From the NCBI RefSeq assembly GCF_964106895.1, contig NC_133577.1, positions 100,185,223-100,249,222 on the forward strand: a stretch of DNA of 64,000 nucleotides. Reading direction: 5' to 3'. Below, one piece after another: positions 21,834-35,600 of the stretch. Within the stretch, counting starts at the first letter, position 1, and every line of letters starts with the position of its first letter. This DNA is from Numenius arquata. Its lineage: Eukaryota > Chordata > Aves > Charadriiformes > Scolopacidae. Position numbers and translations under genes: made by a program. The notes below the pieces were generated by a model that saw nothing but the letters and a program-made list of their open reading frames with translations, was not told the origin of the DNA and made no database searches.

Positions 21834-24800
21834 AAAACTAAAATGTGACAGATGACATTGTCCATGACTTCAATTCGGGCATGTTTGATAGCTTGCAAGA
21901 ATTAAGATTTCAATGAAGTGATCGGGCAGCAAGTTTCAAACTTTTATTTCATTACACTGTGTAACACAGTAGTGGAACTCCCTGCTATGAGACTTTTTTC
22001 AGGGTCATAGTGTCAAAAGGATTAGACTTTCATGTGCACCATGATAGTTATTTTAAAATGATAGCTTAAACGCAGTCTCCATTCAGAAATACCCTAAATT
22101 ACTGACTGCCTTTAGCTGTAAAATATACAGGGATGTTAATAGTCTAGGAATGTTTTATACTTACACAATTTACTGTTTCCTATTTGCTGCTGGTGTCTTG
22201 TCAGAAAGAATAAAAACAAAACTGACCTTTGTTCTGACCCAATACGGTACTTTTTCAAGAGTTCCCGTAGCTGAAGCACGTTGATATATCTTTCTGTACT
22301 CTGCTGCTTCTGCCTCACTGCTTTCCCCGGAGGATTTGCTTTTGTCAGCGTGAAGCAGTAGCTCAGACCAGACTACTACAACTGACCCGGTGTGTTCCTC
22401 CATGCTCTTTTGTTCCAAACATAAAGTCACTTGAGGCAGATAACATTGGAAAAGAAACAGATAAAAATGAACCTTCTGTGCAGAACTGGCATCTAGAATT
22501 CCTTGCCTTAAATCATCTTCCTTTAACAGTTTTCTTAACTCTGTTTGACCTTCTATTGATTAGCAGTGCTTATAATTTTTTGGCTTAGAGTCAGGGTAAT
22601 GAAGAAAGCACCTAGCACCTAAAACAGGACCTAGAGGGACTTTGGAGGAGTAGGATTTTTGCACTTTGGTCTCCTGAATCGTTTTATGTTTCTATTCTTT
22701 GTTGGCAAGATAATGAAGCATCTCTAGAAGAGGAATTCAGAAGGCTAGCATTAGATAACCATTAAGTTAGGATAGTATGAATACCTGTTCTGCTTGCTTA
22801 AATACAAAATTCATGTCTTGAAACAGCAGACCGAAGGCCAAAATTGTCAACTAAATCCCTTTTTGATCTTTGAAGGCCAAGGGATTTGCCTCTCTCTTTC
22901 TGCCCAACCTCTCCTGCTCCAAGCAGCATGGCTTCAGGTTTCCATCTGAGTCCAGTCAGTGCTGAGAAGCCAGCTGGAGTGTTAAATAAGCTCCTAATTT
23001 AGATTAGACCGATAGGGTGCAATTAGCTTTCAAAACCTGAGCAGCAGAAACCTGCTTTTGTCAGAGTCTGGTGTCTTAAAGCACCAGCTCAGGAAGCAGA
23101 AAACAGCTTTGGTGGCTGCAGGGCTCTGGGTCAGGCAGATGGGGCTGTGTAGCCATGCTATCAAAAGAGAGAAGAGTAAAGACTGCCTTGAAGAACACCT
23201 TCCTGTTATTGTCAGAGAAACCACAGGGGTTTGTGGGTGGGGTTTTTCATGTTGGTTTGGGGTTTGTTTTTTTTTTTAGTATTTTGAGGACCTAGCTTAG
23301 GCTAGCAAGCTGAATGCTAGTTTTAGAGTACATATAATGTGGCTCTGATTATAGAGAAAATGACATTAAGTGGCAGTCAGATTTTAATTTTTTTTGAATA
23401 ATGTCAAACACTTTGTTCTTTCTGCAAACATCCACTTATTACATTTTGTCTTTTGTATTTTCAAAACAGCTTGAAAATGGTCAAAATAATGCTTTCTGGG
23501 TAGTGGGACCTCTTGTCTAACCGAGTAGTGTCTCAAAAGAAGGTGATTTTTAACTGTCCTTGGGGAAGCAGGGGCTATGGGAGGGGGATAAGGATGATTA
23601 GCTTAACTGATTATAAATGGTATTACTCATACTGTGCCTGTGCAGCACTTGTTAAACCATTGCAGCTATGAGACACTGGAGTAAATTTAGTCCATGTTTA
23701 GCAGGTTCCCACTATGTTCTTGGCATATTCAGGTTACTGCTCTCAGCAGAGCAATAGAAAGGGCTGTAAATATAAAGAACTATGTGTAGCTAAATAGGTG
23801 ATGTCTGGAACAAATTGTAAACACTTTATCTTTGGCTTCTGGGTCACCGTGCTCTCTGGGATAGCCCTTTTTTAATCTGCAGAGGTGACTTACTGTAGCA
23901 TGGGAAGGTGAGCCGTACATGCTGTTTTAGCTGTAGTCTTCTGAGGCACAAAAATATCGAGCTGCTTAGAAAAGCTAGATGTAAAACGTCATATTTAAAA
24001 ATGGGTTTTATTAAGTTCTACTATGAACATTTAGAAGTAACTAGTATAGAGACCTCTTTGTTTCCGCTTTCTATTCTGTTTGGCATCTGCAGTGTCAGTA
24101 CGGTAATATATACCATAGTTGCAGCATTGCACATCTATAAAAATATTTCAAGTAACACTCTTCTAGATGTGTTAACTTAAAATAACTGGTATTGGATAGC
24201 TGACTGCTGCTTTTTAGTATAGATTACAAACCTGTTTTTAGATGTCCTTAAAATGCTCATACTAAAGAGCTTTGTTTATCTTACAGATCTTAACAGGGTG
24301 AGTTTTTTTCTGTAGCTGTTGATGGCAATATTAAAAATTACTACACTGTTCCTGCTTTAGAGAGAAAGAGCTGTAAAGTGAAGGGTTTAGTCACTCTCAA
24401 CATAGATGACCTTGTTTCTTGTATCTATCCTGCTGACTGTAAAAAGTATCCAAAAAAGAATAAACTGAGGAGATTCTGTATGTAAAAGAAAGCAATATTT
24501 TTTAAGTTGAAGAATTGTACGCATTTGTGAAATAACGTTTCATCCATGCCAGGCTAACCCTGACCCTGCTGTGCCTTCAGACAGACGAGGTGTGTGCTTA
24601 TACAAGTATTTAATGGGTGTGATAGGTAACACGGCAAGTAAAGACTTACAGAAACTGTGGCAGTAAAATGTGATAAAAGCGTGTGTGAAAAATCTAACCA
24701 ACCCAGTAAGCCAATGTAGGTCGCAGTGGCTTGAAGAAATACCACAGTTGCTAATATCAGAACTTTCCTGTCTGATTAATAGGATGCTCCAGAGAATCAA

Positions 24801-26009
24801 ATGCAAGCCTGAGACTGTGAGTCCATCAAAGGCAACAGCCAGAAGCCTATGTTAAAATGAGCTGATCCATGAAAATTCAGTTTTATCAATAAGCAGTTAA
24901 AGAAAATTAGAAGGCATTCAAATTTAGATACTGCATCAAGTTAGGTGCGGTACAGCAAAAGCTGTCACTTGGTTGCAGGAGTAAAGATGCATTATTGTAA
25001 CTGCCTGTGTGATTGCAGAGGACATAGACACGTTCTGTCCAATGAACAGATGTGGCTGTGGAAGAAGGAGAAACCCAAAATAGAACTAAAAAGGATATTA
25101 AGGACTGTGTGGGTGTGCTGTGAAGTTCCAAGGCACTGATCTGTATTTTTAGAGTGAATGGGATAGAACTGCTTGTACTATGTTGTGATTAATTGAAGAA
25201 TGAGTGTCATATCTGAAAATTAGGAACCTTTTGGTAGTACAAGTTTGTACTTTTGTGCAAATGTTCAAGGAAAAGAAGAGGAACTAAAGGAGGATACAGT
25301 TCCACAAAGGACCTCGCTTGGGATGCCCTTGATATGTGAATTTGATTAGGTGGCAAAGAGCCATCTGCCTATGAAGCCTGGAGCCATGAGGGTGCATATA
25401 AAATGAAGTGACTTAGTAGCATATGGCAGTTCGGAGAGATGAGAACATGCAGTACTTGGATGTGATGGTTTTGAGTTCATGAACCATGTATCTGGCATGA
25501 GTGATTGTAGTCCTTGAAATTATGTTCTTTCGAAGAAAGTTTTGGAAAATTCAACAGCTAGATTTATTTTCATCTGCTGCAGCATAACATTTTGAAGAAG
25601 TGTTTCTACCGTGGGAGGCTTTCACAGGAAAAGCTTAACAGAGGAAGCTCAGTTAATTAAAATCTGGAACACGGTTCTGCAGCAAGGGTGGATTCTCTGC
25701 AAGTCCCATGCCTGTGCTGTCCCAGAGAATGCAGGGCCCCAGGACATTATTCATGTTCATATTTAATTTAGCTGAAGCTGCTGGAGAATGTCCAGAATCC
25801 CTTTGCTGCACAATTTAGGTCGAGCCCACGATGGAGTAATTGAGTTCAGGACAAAGTAGCCGTTGCAAAACTTTTACCTTTTTTTTCACTCTTCTGTTAT
25901 TTGTGCTAGGCTGGTGGATTTTGTACTGTATTGCACACATGTATGCCCACTAAATATTAAAGAGTACAAGCTATTGTACTCTTATTAAAGAGTATATTAA
26001 AGAGTACAA
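20221..26009. other. Downstream of ZCRB1: no gene recognised
   Basis: AT-rich sequence with a 35-A run at 21794-21828, a perfect U12-type branch-site/acceptor look-alike at 21482-21500, and a minus-strand open segment at 22170-22430 of uncertain meaning. It could lie within a long 5' intron of an upstream-promoter PPHLN1 transcript. No CR1 or RNA gene seen. Confidence 0.4.
21794..21828 (+). repeat. Poly(A) run, 35 bases
   Basis: Uninterrupted A tract. Nothing immediately upstream looks like a retrocopied gene, so it is listed as a simple repeat. Confidence 0.95.
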
Positions 26010-26190
26010 TCCATTTGCACCGCATGGATTCTATTAGTGCAAACAGGACTCACTACCTCTTTCATGTTGAGTTATCTTCATGCTTTAACTGGCTTCTGCT
26101 GGGGAGCAATGACACCTGTCTGTTAGTAGAACTATTTATTGTAAACTATTTTTATATAGTATTATTATTTTTTATATAGTTGTTATTAGT
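26010..26190 (+). repeat. Direct repeat copy 1 (about 150-180 bp)
   Basis: The segment from GCACCGCATGGATT through ATGCTTTAACTGGCTTCT, TTAGTAGAACTATTTATTG and the TATATAG region recurs at 26690-26855 in the same orientation at roughly 88% identity by eye. This copy carries an extra internal TTTTATATAG duplication. Not recognised as a known family. Confidence 0.85.
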
Positions 26191-26689
26191 TTATATGTGT
26201 TATTGTTACTCCTGCCAACTTACTGCAAAATTGGTGTGGTGTTCTTCCTTAGGATTTCATATGAGTGCACTCATTGCTTAAACCTTTGGAATGGCAGACT
26301 GGGTGATGGGAAGGCACTGAGCTCCCTTGGTCGGAAAGTGGTAGGAGTACCGCACACAGATTACTCTGCTCCTTTGAGGACAGGGAATTCAGTAATTATA
26401 ATAACAGCATTCTCTGGATACAGTTTCATTGCTCCTAGAGGCTGGGAGCCAGAGGAGGAGGGACGGAGGCAAGCAGGGTGGAGAAACGGGTAGACCAAAT
26501 GTCCATCCGGAATGACTGTATATTAATTATGCTAAGTATTTTCAGATTTCTTTCTACAGATTCCCCCCTTAGCAGTATTTTAGATCAGAATTTATGAGAA
26601 TTAAATTTGTATGGCAGTCTGAAGTACATAGGTGTAAACTCTTAACTTCGAAGATTTTATTCCAGTTATGGGACTGTTTGAGAAGTGTA

Positions 26690-26855
26690 ACGAAAGCACT
26701 GCATAGATTATATTAGTGCAAATGAGACTCACTACCTCTTCACGTTAAATTATCTCCATGCTTTAACTGGCTTCTCCTAGGGAACAATGACACCTGTCCA
26801 TTAGTAGAACTATTTATTGTAAGCTATTTTCTATATAGGTGTTATATTTAAATAG
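26690..26855 (+). repeat. Direct repeat copy 2
   Basis: Second copy of the 26010-26190 unit: AGCACTGCATAGATT..., the shared ATGCTTTAACTGGCTTCT core and TTAGTAGAACTATTTATTG. About 500 bp of non-matching sequence separates the copies. Confidence 0.85.
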
Positions 26856-29800
26856 ATTCTGACATGAGAGGCTTGAATGCAGACAGCACAGTGGCTTTGT
26901 GTAAAAGAAGAGGATATATTATGCTTGGGAGGGAACTCGGTTATTGGATTTTCTCAGGTGCTAAACTTCACAACAATATGGCAAACGTGGATGCAGCTCA
27001 GCTTTCTTTGGAAAAATAAAGCCATGAATTACTTCCCAATCTATCCTTTGTGTCCCTGGTTATAGTTCAAGAGCTCTTTAGCCGATAAACAACTTCTAAG
27101 ACCTAACATTGCTTCTGAAAACCAGTGCCTCTTAAACTCACTTCCCTGCTCTCCTCTCCCTCCTTCCCCCGTGGGATTGTTATTGTTCAGAGCTCTTTCC
27201 AGTGTGTCCAGCTGTCTGGATGACAGAGTCCTTCTATCTCTATTCACTTCACTATTGATATGATTTATGCTGAGGGCTTTTTTCTCATTCATAACTTGCT
27301 GTTTTTTTCTTCTGCCTGTGATGAAGGTTTCCCCCCTAGATTTCTGACTCCTTCGGATGGAGCGATTTCTGTTCTGTGGTTTTTTTATGTGTTGCTATCC
27401 AGTCTGCAGACCAGCTTCAGGGTGTCTCATTGTAACTGTACTTTACCTGCAAGGTGCTTTTTTTTAAAAAACAACAACGCTGCTTTCCAGCTGTTCCATT
27501 CATTTAGTTATTCTGCCCAATCGATTTTCCACTTTTATTATCATTGACTAAATTTAATATCTAGGTAAAAGCATAGATTTACAACTGAAGGAGACTGTAA
27601 TCGTTCAGGTTCTTTTTCCTTCAGTAAACTGCTAAGAATGTGAGGGGTTCAGTTATCTTCTGTCACATTTAGCCCATCTATTTTAATTTTTAATTAACCA
27701 GAAAAATATAAAATGCTTAAAAATGGACACAACCCTAGCAAGCTGAAGTGAGCAACTAATAATAAAAGTTCATCCTATGTTTTGTTCTAAAATTACTTGT
27801 ATTAATAATGAATAAGGAACAAGAAATTAACTCAAAGATTTGCTGCCTGGAAACTTTCCTCTGCCATCTCTGTTTCTCTCTCTTCTTCCAATATAATTGT
27901 TACAGTTCCTTGACATAATATGAGTGTGTTAAATTGAATTCACTGAGATGATTAAAATATATATGGTCATCATTAACTGAATTATAGCAAAAACAGCAAT
28001 GAATCACACAGGCTAATGTTTGCTGCCATGTTTGGTGACAGATGTATCATACTTAGGCTTCAGCTGATGAGAGAGGCCAACAAACTATATTTCAAATGTC
28101 TAGACATATTCCTTTGGAGAATACTCAAGTACGAGTTTCATACATGCCTCCAGTCTGATGGATAAGTGCATTATTCATTGATAACTGGTTTTAAAAGATG
28201 TATTTTGTGCCACAGTATTATGATAGGCAGTATTTTTTGCTGTTGCTATCTTAAAAGGTTTATTAGCTGTTCTGGTTGATTTTTTTTTTTTTTTTTTTTT
28301 TTACTTTCTTCTTTCCCCCCTCCTTTTCAAGAGTTCAAGAGCTTACTCTGGAAAACTGCTGGTGTTTGGCAGAAAATACTCACTTTAGAATCATATCTTT
28401 ATTTCTAAAATAGAAAATAGTACCGTGGGGAATCTCTGTAATAATATGATTTCAAAGCTTAAGCTTATTCAGTTCATTTATTATATGTTAATTCATTTAG
28501 AAATAAAAATCAGTTGATTGTCCCATTTAATAAGAATAAACCAACCAGTAGATGGTTATTCCGTATTTTGATTCATATTTCTTCAGTTCCATACTCAGGT
28601 TGTTCCCAAATGTTCATATTTCTTAATAGTACCACTACATCTGTATACTGGTTTAGGGAAACTGCATTTCAACTCAAAGAATCTTGGGAGGGAACGGAGA
28701 ACCCCAGAGGAGCCTCAGTAGGCAGCTGTCATCATTTGCGTGGCATGAATAGTTTGTTAAGAAACAGGAAAGTCGTATGAAGCAAACCCGCCACCTTGCT
28801 GAGGAGAAATCCCACACGACTGATCGTTCTCTCTTACTGGTTTCCCAACCTATTTTTCTCATCCAGAGGCAGTGCGTCAAGTTTGACTTAGTAAAAGTAC
28901 TATTGATCCTACTGAGTTTCAAGTAGTGTCACAACAGAACTGAAGCAGTAAGAGGTGGGAACTCAGAGCTCAGGGGAAACAGTCGAAAGCAAAAAAGGCA
29001 ATTCCTTAAAATAGCTGTGATGAAAGCATGTTGCAAACTACCCCAAAGTGGAATAAAACGAGTGAAATAAGAGCCCAGCTTACCTAAACCATGACCTCTT
29101 CGAGAGTATTAAAACAGAAGAAGAAAAGGGGAAGCTGAATCAGTTAGTTAAGTGTAATCAGCACCAGGATACAGAGGCAAAATCAAAAGATCAGCCAAAT
29201 CAAATGAGAAACAGTAATGAGTGTTGTATGAATGACAAGAAAAGAGGAGTATGTTCATAGGAGGGGTAAAACTAGGGAGCGAATTGATCCACCCTTCAAC
29301 AGGGAGGAGTCCTCAGGGCAGCAGCTGAAAAGGCAGAGGGGTTTCAGCCCTGGTGGAATCAGCCCTCACTAATAAAGTCAACTCTCATGCTAGCAACCAT
29401 CTACCTGAGCGCAAGCTGCAGCTGGGAAAGAAAGGGGTCAGGGATGCTTAGGTTAGTTAGATGTTGTTAAAATGGCTGGGCCTACCAGGGTGCCTAGAGA
29501 CCCTAGGCAATTTTAGGAGTTGTTTCTGAGAATCTGCATTTACACACAGATTCTGGTTTTGAAAAATGGGAGCTGAGGAACCCAGGGTTAAAAAAAAAGT
29601 CCTGGAACAAAATTATCAAGCAAAGGAGTGAGACGTAAAAATCGGTATGGACTGTAATCAATCTGATGCCTTTCTGTACAAGGGTACAGATTTTACATGT
29701 AAAAAAGAGGTGGTAGATATCGTGTATCTTGACTTCATTAAGATTTGTGATATTGTGACATAGTAACATGATCTAAATGCTACTACTGTACCTGAGTGAA

Positions 29801-32083
29801 AATTCTGGGGGAAAACTGCCCTCAGTACTTCACAGACAAACTGATGAGATGTACTGAGTGGGGTTCTTCAGAGTTCTGTCACAAATGTGATACTGTTCAA
29901 TACTCTCTGTAAAACCTTGGATGGTGGAATGGAAAATATGCTTGTAAAACTTGTGAATAACGAGCATCACGTAGGACACCAGCTGTCTTGGCTTTTCATC
30001 TGATACTGCTGAATATTGAATGGGTATAAGAATAGCTCTTCCTTTCCTGGCTGTTCCTGAGCTAATCAGTTACCTCCGGTGACCTCTGCGAGCACCTTCT
30101 GCTCAGCCCTTGCTTCTCCCCATGGTTCTTCCACACTGGGCTTCTGCTCTCTGCTCATCACAGCAACTTCACCAGCTGAACTGACCCGTGCTCAAGGTTT
30201 ACATGTCTTTGTCCTATGGCGACAGTGGCAAGATGATCAATAACTAAGCACGTCTCCGAGGCAGAACATTTTAATAAAAGCTTTCCAGAGAAAAATGGGA
30301 CTGAAAGCCTAAATCTGTTTTCACACACCTGACCATTTTTTCCTGGCTGATCTGTTTTCAGTGGATCCTCTATCTCTTCCCCAGAAAATGGTAGGTCTGG
30401 AAGTGTTTGGTTCACAGGCACTTTAATATTTCAGGAAGAGATCCTTTAAAGCTGCATGGGGTAGGGTTTTCTTTTGTTTTGGGGAGGGAGGCTGTTTGTT
30501 TTGGGGGTTGTGTTTTGGGGTTTTTTATCTTCAAAGCCCTTGTCTAGCAAAACAAGAGTCTTTTTTTCCTTGGAGGCAAGTTATAAGATCTTCAAAGCTA
30601 ATAACTGTCCTCTGTCTTTCAAGGCTATGTTGAAGCCTGGGGCCATAGACTGTATTTCCCACAGCCCCCAACAAGCTCCATTATGCCTCTGGCTGGGATG
30701 CTCCTCTAAGTATCAATAACTTCCCATCACTAACAAGGTCAAATACCACATTTATAAAATACTTCAGTGTTCTTAGATTGAGGGCAGTCCTGTCTTTGCC
30801 TGGGTTTATGCTCCTTTACAGCAGGAGGCTGGTGCTCTGATGAAGTGGTAGAAGGAGACATCCATTGACAATGTAGTAAATGCCAAAGCTGAAATACAAA
30901 TTTTCAGGGCTAGTTTGAGTTCAGCCCCTTCGGTCTGTCAGCATGGAGTTTATCAGCATGAGGGGGAAAGAATGAGAAACACTCTTGAGCACAAGTAAGT
31001 AACAAAACTGAAAAAGGGGGCTCTTTAAATGTGTTCTTACACTTCAAGACTTTTTGTTAATTGGAAAGAGAGCCTTGTGTGTGGATCATCATTTAAAGAG
31101 GAGGCAATAGCAAGCAATTTCCATTAGGCGCCAAGAGACAGTAAACCAGGGTAAAGTGTTGGTCACGTTCATTACATTTCTTATCTAATTGTGTGATACC
31201 GTCAAGCTCTACTCACTGGAAACCCAGCCACTCTCATTATGTATAGAATCATGGTGCTAAATAACAATGTGGTTAGATGAGAAGAGTCAACGCTTTAACA
31301 ATTTTGCAGCCTTCCCCGTATGTTTGCAGGGCAGTAAGATGAAAATTTCCAGGTCCTGCTTTGATAGATCACAGCTTATAATTATAGTCACGTTGCATGG
31401 GAATGTGGGCACACTGCTGGCTAGATTAGAGAAACAGACAGACAAGATCGAAGCCTCCCTGTTATTTTTTTTTTCCCCCTCTCTGAGTATGCTAACATGT
31501 GCCTATTTCAGGAATTTTGATGAGAACGTTTTCATACTTTTTCTCCTTTCTTCATTTTTATAGCTCTGAAGGTTTTGGTGGTTCTGCTTTGTTTCACTTA
31601 TAATAAATTCTTCTTTTGCTTGACCTTTATCTATTTCCACCGCATTCATTTGACTGTACTGTATTCCTTTTCTCCCTTTGCTACAATCTGAGCTCTCCAC
31701 CCCCTCCAATGCTGTCTCCACCTCCCTCCCTGGAGGCAGCCCCTGTCATTATCACCTCTCCTTCACTCCTCGCTTCCCTGACATAAGCGAGAAGCTCGAT
31801 GACACACAGTTTCCTGCTTAAGAGGAGCCTGTTCATCACCAGCTTTTATTTATTTAATAACCCCCTTTCACAACGTTGCTTTGCAGTTTATTGCAGAAGA
31901 TACAGGAAAGAAGATTGAACAGTGGTTTATAGAGCAGCAAGATAGAGCTGTGGGTCCACCCGCCATCCCTGGGTCCTGCTCTGTACTAGCAGATACGATA
32001 GTCCCGTGGGCTGAAGGGCTGTGGGTCACGGTCTGGCAAAGCACTAAACCTGACTTTTGAATACCTTGCACCTGATTAAAATA
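26856..32083. other. Gene-free stretch
   Basis: AT-rich with a 23-T run at 28280-28302 followed by a polypyrimidine stretch, the decayed CR1 remnant at about 29.7-29.96 kb, and a segment at 31255-31470 with the texture of conserved non-coding DNA. No protein-coding exon recognised on either strand. Confidence 0.4.
29690..29960 (+). mobile_element. Degenerate CR1-like reverse transcriptase remnant
   Basis: Plus-strand translation gives EVVDIVYLDFIKICDIV, close to the CR1 ORF2 motif VVDVVYLDFSKAFDTV. About 100 bp further, weak matches to the GS.LGPVLFN and following regions appear with shifted frames. Heavily decayed; boundaries are approximate. No intact ORF. Confidence 0.6.
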
Positions 32084-32628
32084 TTCATAGAATCATAAAA
32101 TCATTTAGGTTGGAAAAGACCTTTAAGATCATCGAGTCGAACCGTAAACCTAACACTGCCAAATCCACCACTAAACCATGTTCCTCAGCCCTACATCTAC
32201 ACGTCTTTTAAATACCTCCAGGGATGGTGACTCAACCACTTCCCTGGGCAGCCTGTTCCAATGCTTGACAACCCTTTCAGTGAAGAAACTTTTCCTACTA
32301 TCCATTAATGAAGAATGAAGAAAAATTTCCTCATGTCCCCTGGTGCAACTTGAGGCCATTTCCTCTTGTCCTATTGCTTGTTAATTGGGAGAAGAGATCA
32401 ACCCCCAGCTCTCCACAACCAACAACAACAGTTGTAGAGAGCAATGAGGTCTCCCCTCAGCCTCCTTTTCTCCAGGCTAAAGAACACTCGTTCCCTCAGC
32501 TGCTCCTCATAAGGCTTATTCTCTAGACTTTTCACCAACTTTTTTGCTCTTCTTTGGACGTGCTCCAGCATCTCGATGTCTTTCTTGTAGTGAGAGGCCC
32601 AAAACTGAACACAGTATTGCAGATACAT
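32084..32628 (-). mobile_element. CR1 retrotransposon fragment, 3' end of ORF2 and tail (minus strand)
   Basis: Minus-strand reading contains the C-terminal CR1 ORF2 signature: LQYCVQFWASHYKKDIEMLE, RRLRGDLIALYN, then after a disruption FFTERVVKHWNRLPREVVES and ending DVGLRNMV. The element ends with the usual GATCTTAAAGG...TGATTCTATGA tail at about 32084. 5'-truncated at about 32628. The frame is broken in the middle and the element is inactive. Confidence 0.93.
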
Positions 32629-35600
32629 GATTCAAAACACTGATGGAGTATAAAATCACTCCAAAAGGTGAAGTGTTCCCGAAAGTGTTTGCTGACGGGT
32701 CTTATGACCTTTTCTCACTAGGGTTTTACTGGACCTTCCATATCTATCCTCAAGTCTTTTTTTGGTCAGTTCTTTGCCCACTTATAACTGTTTTGCCCAA
32801 GAGCAAAGGTGACTCCTCGAAGCGCCCATTCTCAGCCCTCTCCTTCCTGCAGCTTGGTCTCTACAGCTTTTACCTTGGACCTGGCCTTACACCAGAGGTC
32901 TTCACTGCTGTAGTAGCCAGTGGTGGCACTGTCACTTATCAAAGGCCATAGAAATGTCATTCGTTTTCAGTCTTATTGGCTGTGATCCAATGTGGATCCA
33001 GGAAGAGACCTGCTGGGGTGCTGGAGAGGAGCTGCTGGGCAGCAGTCCTTCACTGGCAAAATGACCAGGGCTAAGGAATACAGTGCCATTGCCTCATGTG
33101 TGCTTAAGGAGAGGCATCAAAAGGACTTAGACCAGTGGAGCATCTAGTCAAGGCTTTGTAGAGGGCCTATAAAAAGTCTGAGAATACTAATATATGGTCC
33201 AGTGCTGGGAGATGTCTTGTTTGTAGCAGAATGAACTTGGCTGCAGTCAGTGTGGGAGTGGGCATGCAGTTCCTGAGTGCAGCAGGAGTTTGGTGGCACA
33301 GCCCAAGCCTCCCTTCTCTGGGAGCCACTTCTCCTCCTTAGAAGAAGGGCATCCATCTACACTGATTGGACTATTGTGAGAGCAGTGACAGGTGGGGACA
33401 GTGGATAAACGAGATCTCCTCAGTGCCCAGGTACCCTTGAAAAGGTACTAAGGTAACAGGGGGACAAAATGAGGGACAACCCCACTTGTGGGTACTTTTC
33501 TTCTTATTCAAGGGATGGCAAGTCTTACTTTCTGGGCTCACTGCCAAGCACCAGGGTTTTCCAGCAGGGCTGTCCAGTCTTCTCAGTTACTCTGCACCCC
33601 AAACTTTCAGCAGCAGAAATGCTTCCTTCTCTGGCCCATCCCACCTCAGAAGCTTTGATCAAGATCCCCATCCCTTGATGATTGGGCAACTGCTTCTAAG
33701 CACTTGGTTTTTGCTTGCTCTCTCTCTCCCAAAACTGTTTCTACTGAACAGCCATAGACACAATTTTTAAAGTAATGGCAGACACATTCACACATCTCAC
33801 ACAAACCCAGAGCTGTTTATTACCATCAGAAAGTGTTTTGGCAATGGATGGACATAGAACCAACGCAGCTATCCATCCTTTGCCAGCTTTCAATGATCAC
33901 ATATATTTGACTGAAGTGATACCGGAAATTAGATGATTATTTTTTGGTGAAAACTAGGCATACTGAGGCATCTTTGTGACCACGTTGTTTTCTTGCGAAT
34001 TACTTCTTTTAGTTATGTGTTTAATTCCACCCAGAACATAGTTTAGTTACCTAATAAGTTTGATTATTTTAGTTTAAGTTTAGGTCTGATCATTAACACA
34101 AAAGTAGGAACTGCACAGTTTACTTCTTACAGAGCTACCAGTTCCTTGTAATTTCACAGTAGAAAACATTTTATTTTTCCAAATATTGAGCTCGGTTTAG
34201 AATCAGCCAGGCCTTTTCAAGATACTAAGTGAATACACCTAGACAAAGCAGGTACAATAATCGCCCACAGGAAGATCAGCTGAAATGCTGCCTCCCAGGT
34301 CAGGTTGCTCTTATCCCTAACCTCCTAGGAGAGAGCGAGAGAGATGAAGAGATACAGCAATTTCACCCATGTATTCTGCTCCATACCTGATGTTACCCAT
34401 GACAACAAAAAATACCAGGGGGAAAACGCTGAATATGCACTTCTAAGAGATGGATGCCCTGGAGCAACAGAAACACAAAGCAGCTCCCACAGGAGAAGAA
34501 TAGGATTAATGATCTTGATTGTTTTATAATGGCCTCTGGTATGTTTTTCCTGTTATGAGGCAAAAAAGCTATTTGCTACCCACAAAAAATATGTAGAGCC
34601 TACCTGGTGCTAAAAGGCAAGGGCATGAAGTATAAATAACTTAGAAAGTGAGAGAATGAGTATGGAAAGAGTCCTGCATGGGTTCATCCAAGCATGTGTT
34701 AGTGATAGTTTAAGAAAAAAAGAAATTAATTTGAAGGAATTTTTACATGTATCTCATTTCTGAAGTGCATAAACTGTGACTCCAGCTTCAGAGAGGGGCA
34801 AGCTGACGAAAGTCGAACTAAAAAAGCCCAAAGAAGTGGGAAGCAGCTTATGTTGCTTATAATACTGTATTTTCCCCAGTAGAGAGATTGTGGTCAACAT
34901 GTTCTTCTCCGCTGCACTTAATGTGGTACAACTGTGGGCTGCCACCAAAGATGGCAGTCTTTCTGTCTTCATGTCCCCACTCCCACGTGTGTCCCTGTTC
35001 TTTTCCTCGCATCACATCGAGGGATTATGCAACTTCAGGGTGAATCAGCTCCCCTGATCCAACAGAAAATGAACAGGTTTTTGGGGGGGTAGTTTGCTTT
35101 GGGCTGGCCCAAGAGAACTGAGCTGGAAGTGGATGGGGAGGATGGAGAAAAAACTGGTGAGCGTGTGGGGCAGTGACCCCTTTACCTCCATCAGCTTTAG
35201 CCAGAGCAACAGAGTTTCTGACTGCAGCCTTAGGCAGCTTCAAAACTGGAAAAGCACACAGGGAGAGCTGTTCTCTGTCAATATGCTGCTGGACCAACAG
35301 CAAAGATCCGGAGGAGGAGGAGGTGGCAATAAATGTGATGGAAGAGACAGGATTCTGAGGGGTTTGAATGCTAAAGCATATGGGATATTTGGAGAATGGG
35401 AAACCACCACCTCAGCTCTTTTTGGAGGACAGAAGGAGCCGGCCTCATGCATATTCCATAACCTAGTGACTGAGGAGAGTTTTTGCTGAGGAAATTAAAA
35501 TCTCACTTAGCTTCAACTAAGAAATATTAATTGTCTTCTCATTTGCTGTTGTTCGGATATTTGCTGCTGATCACAACCGAGCAGATGATGTGCTATGAAA

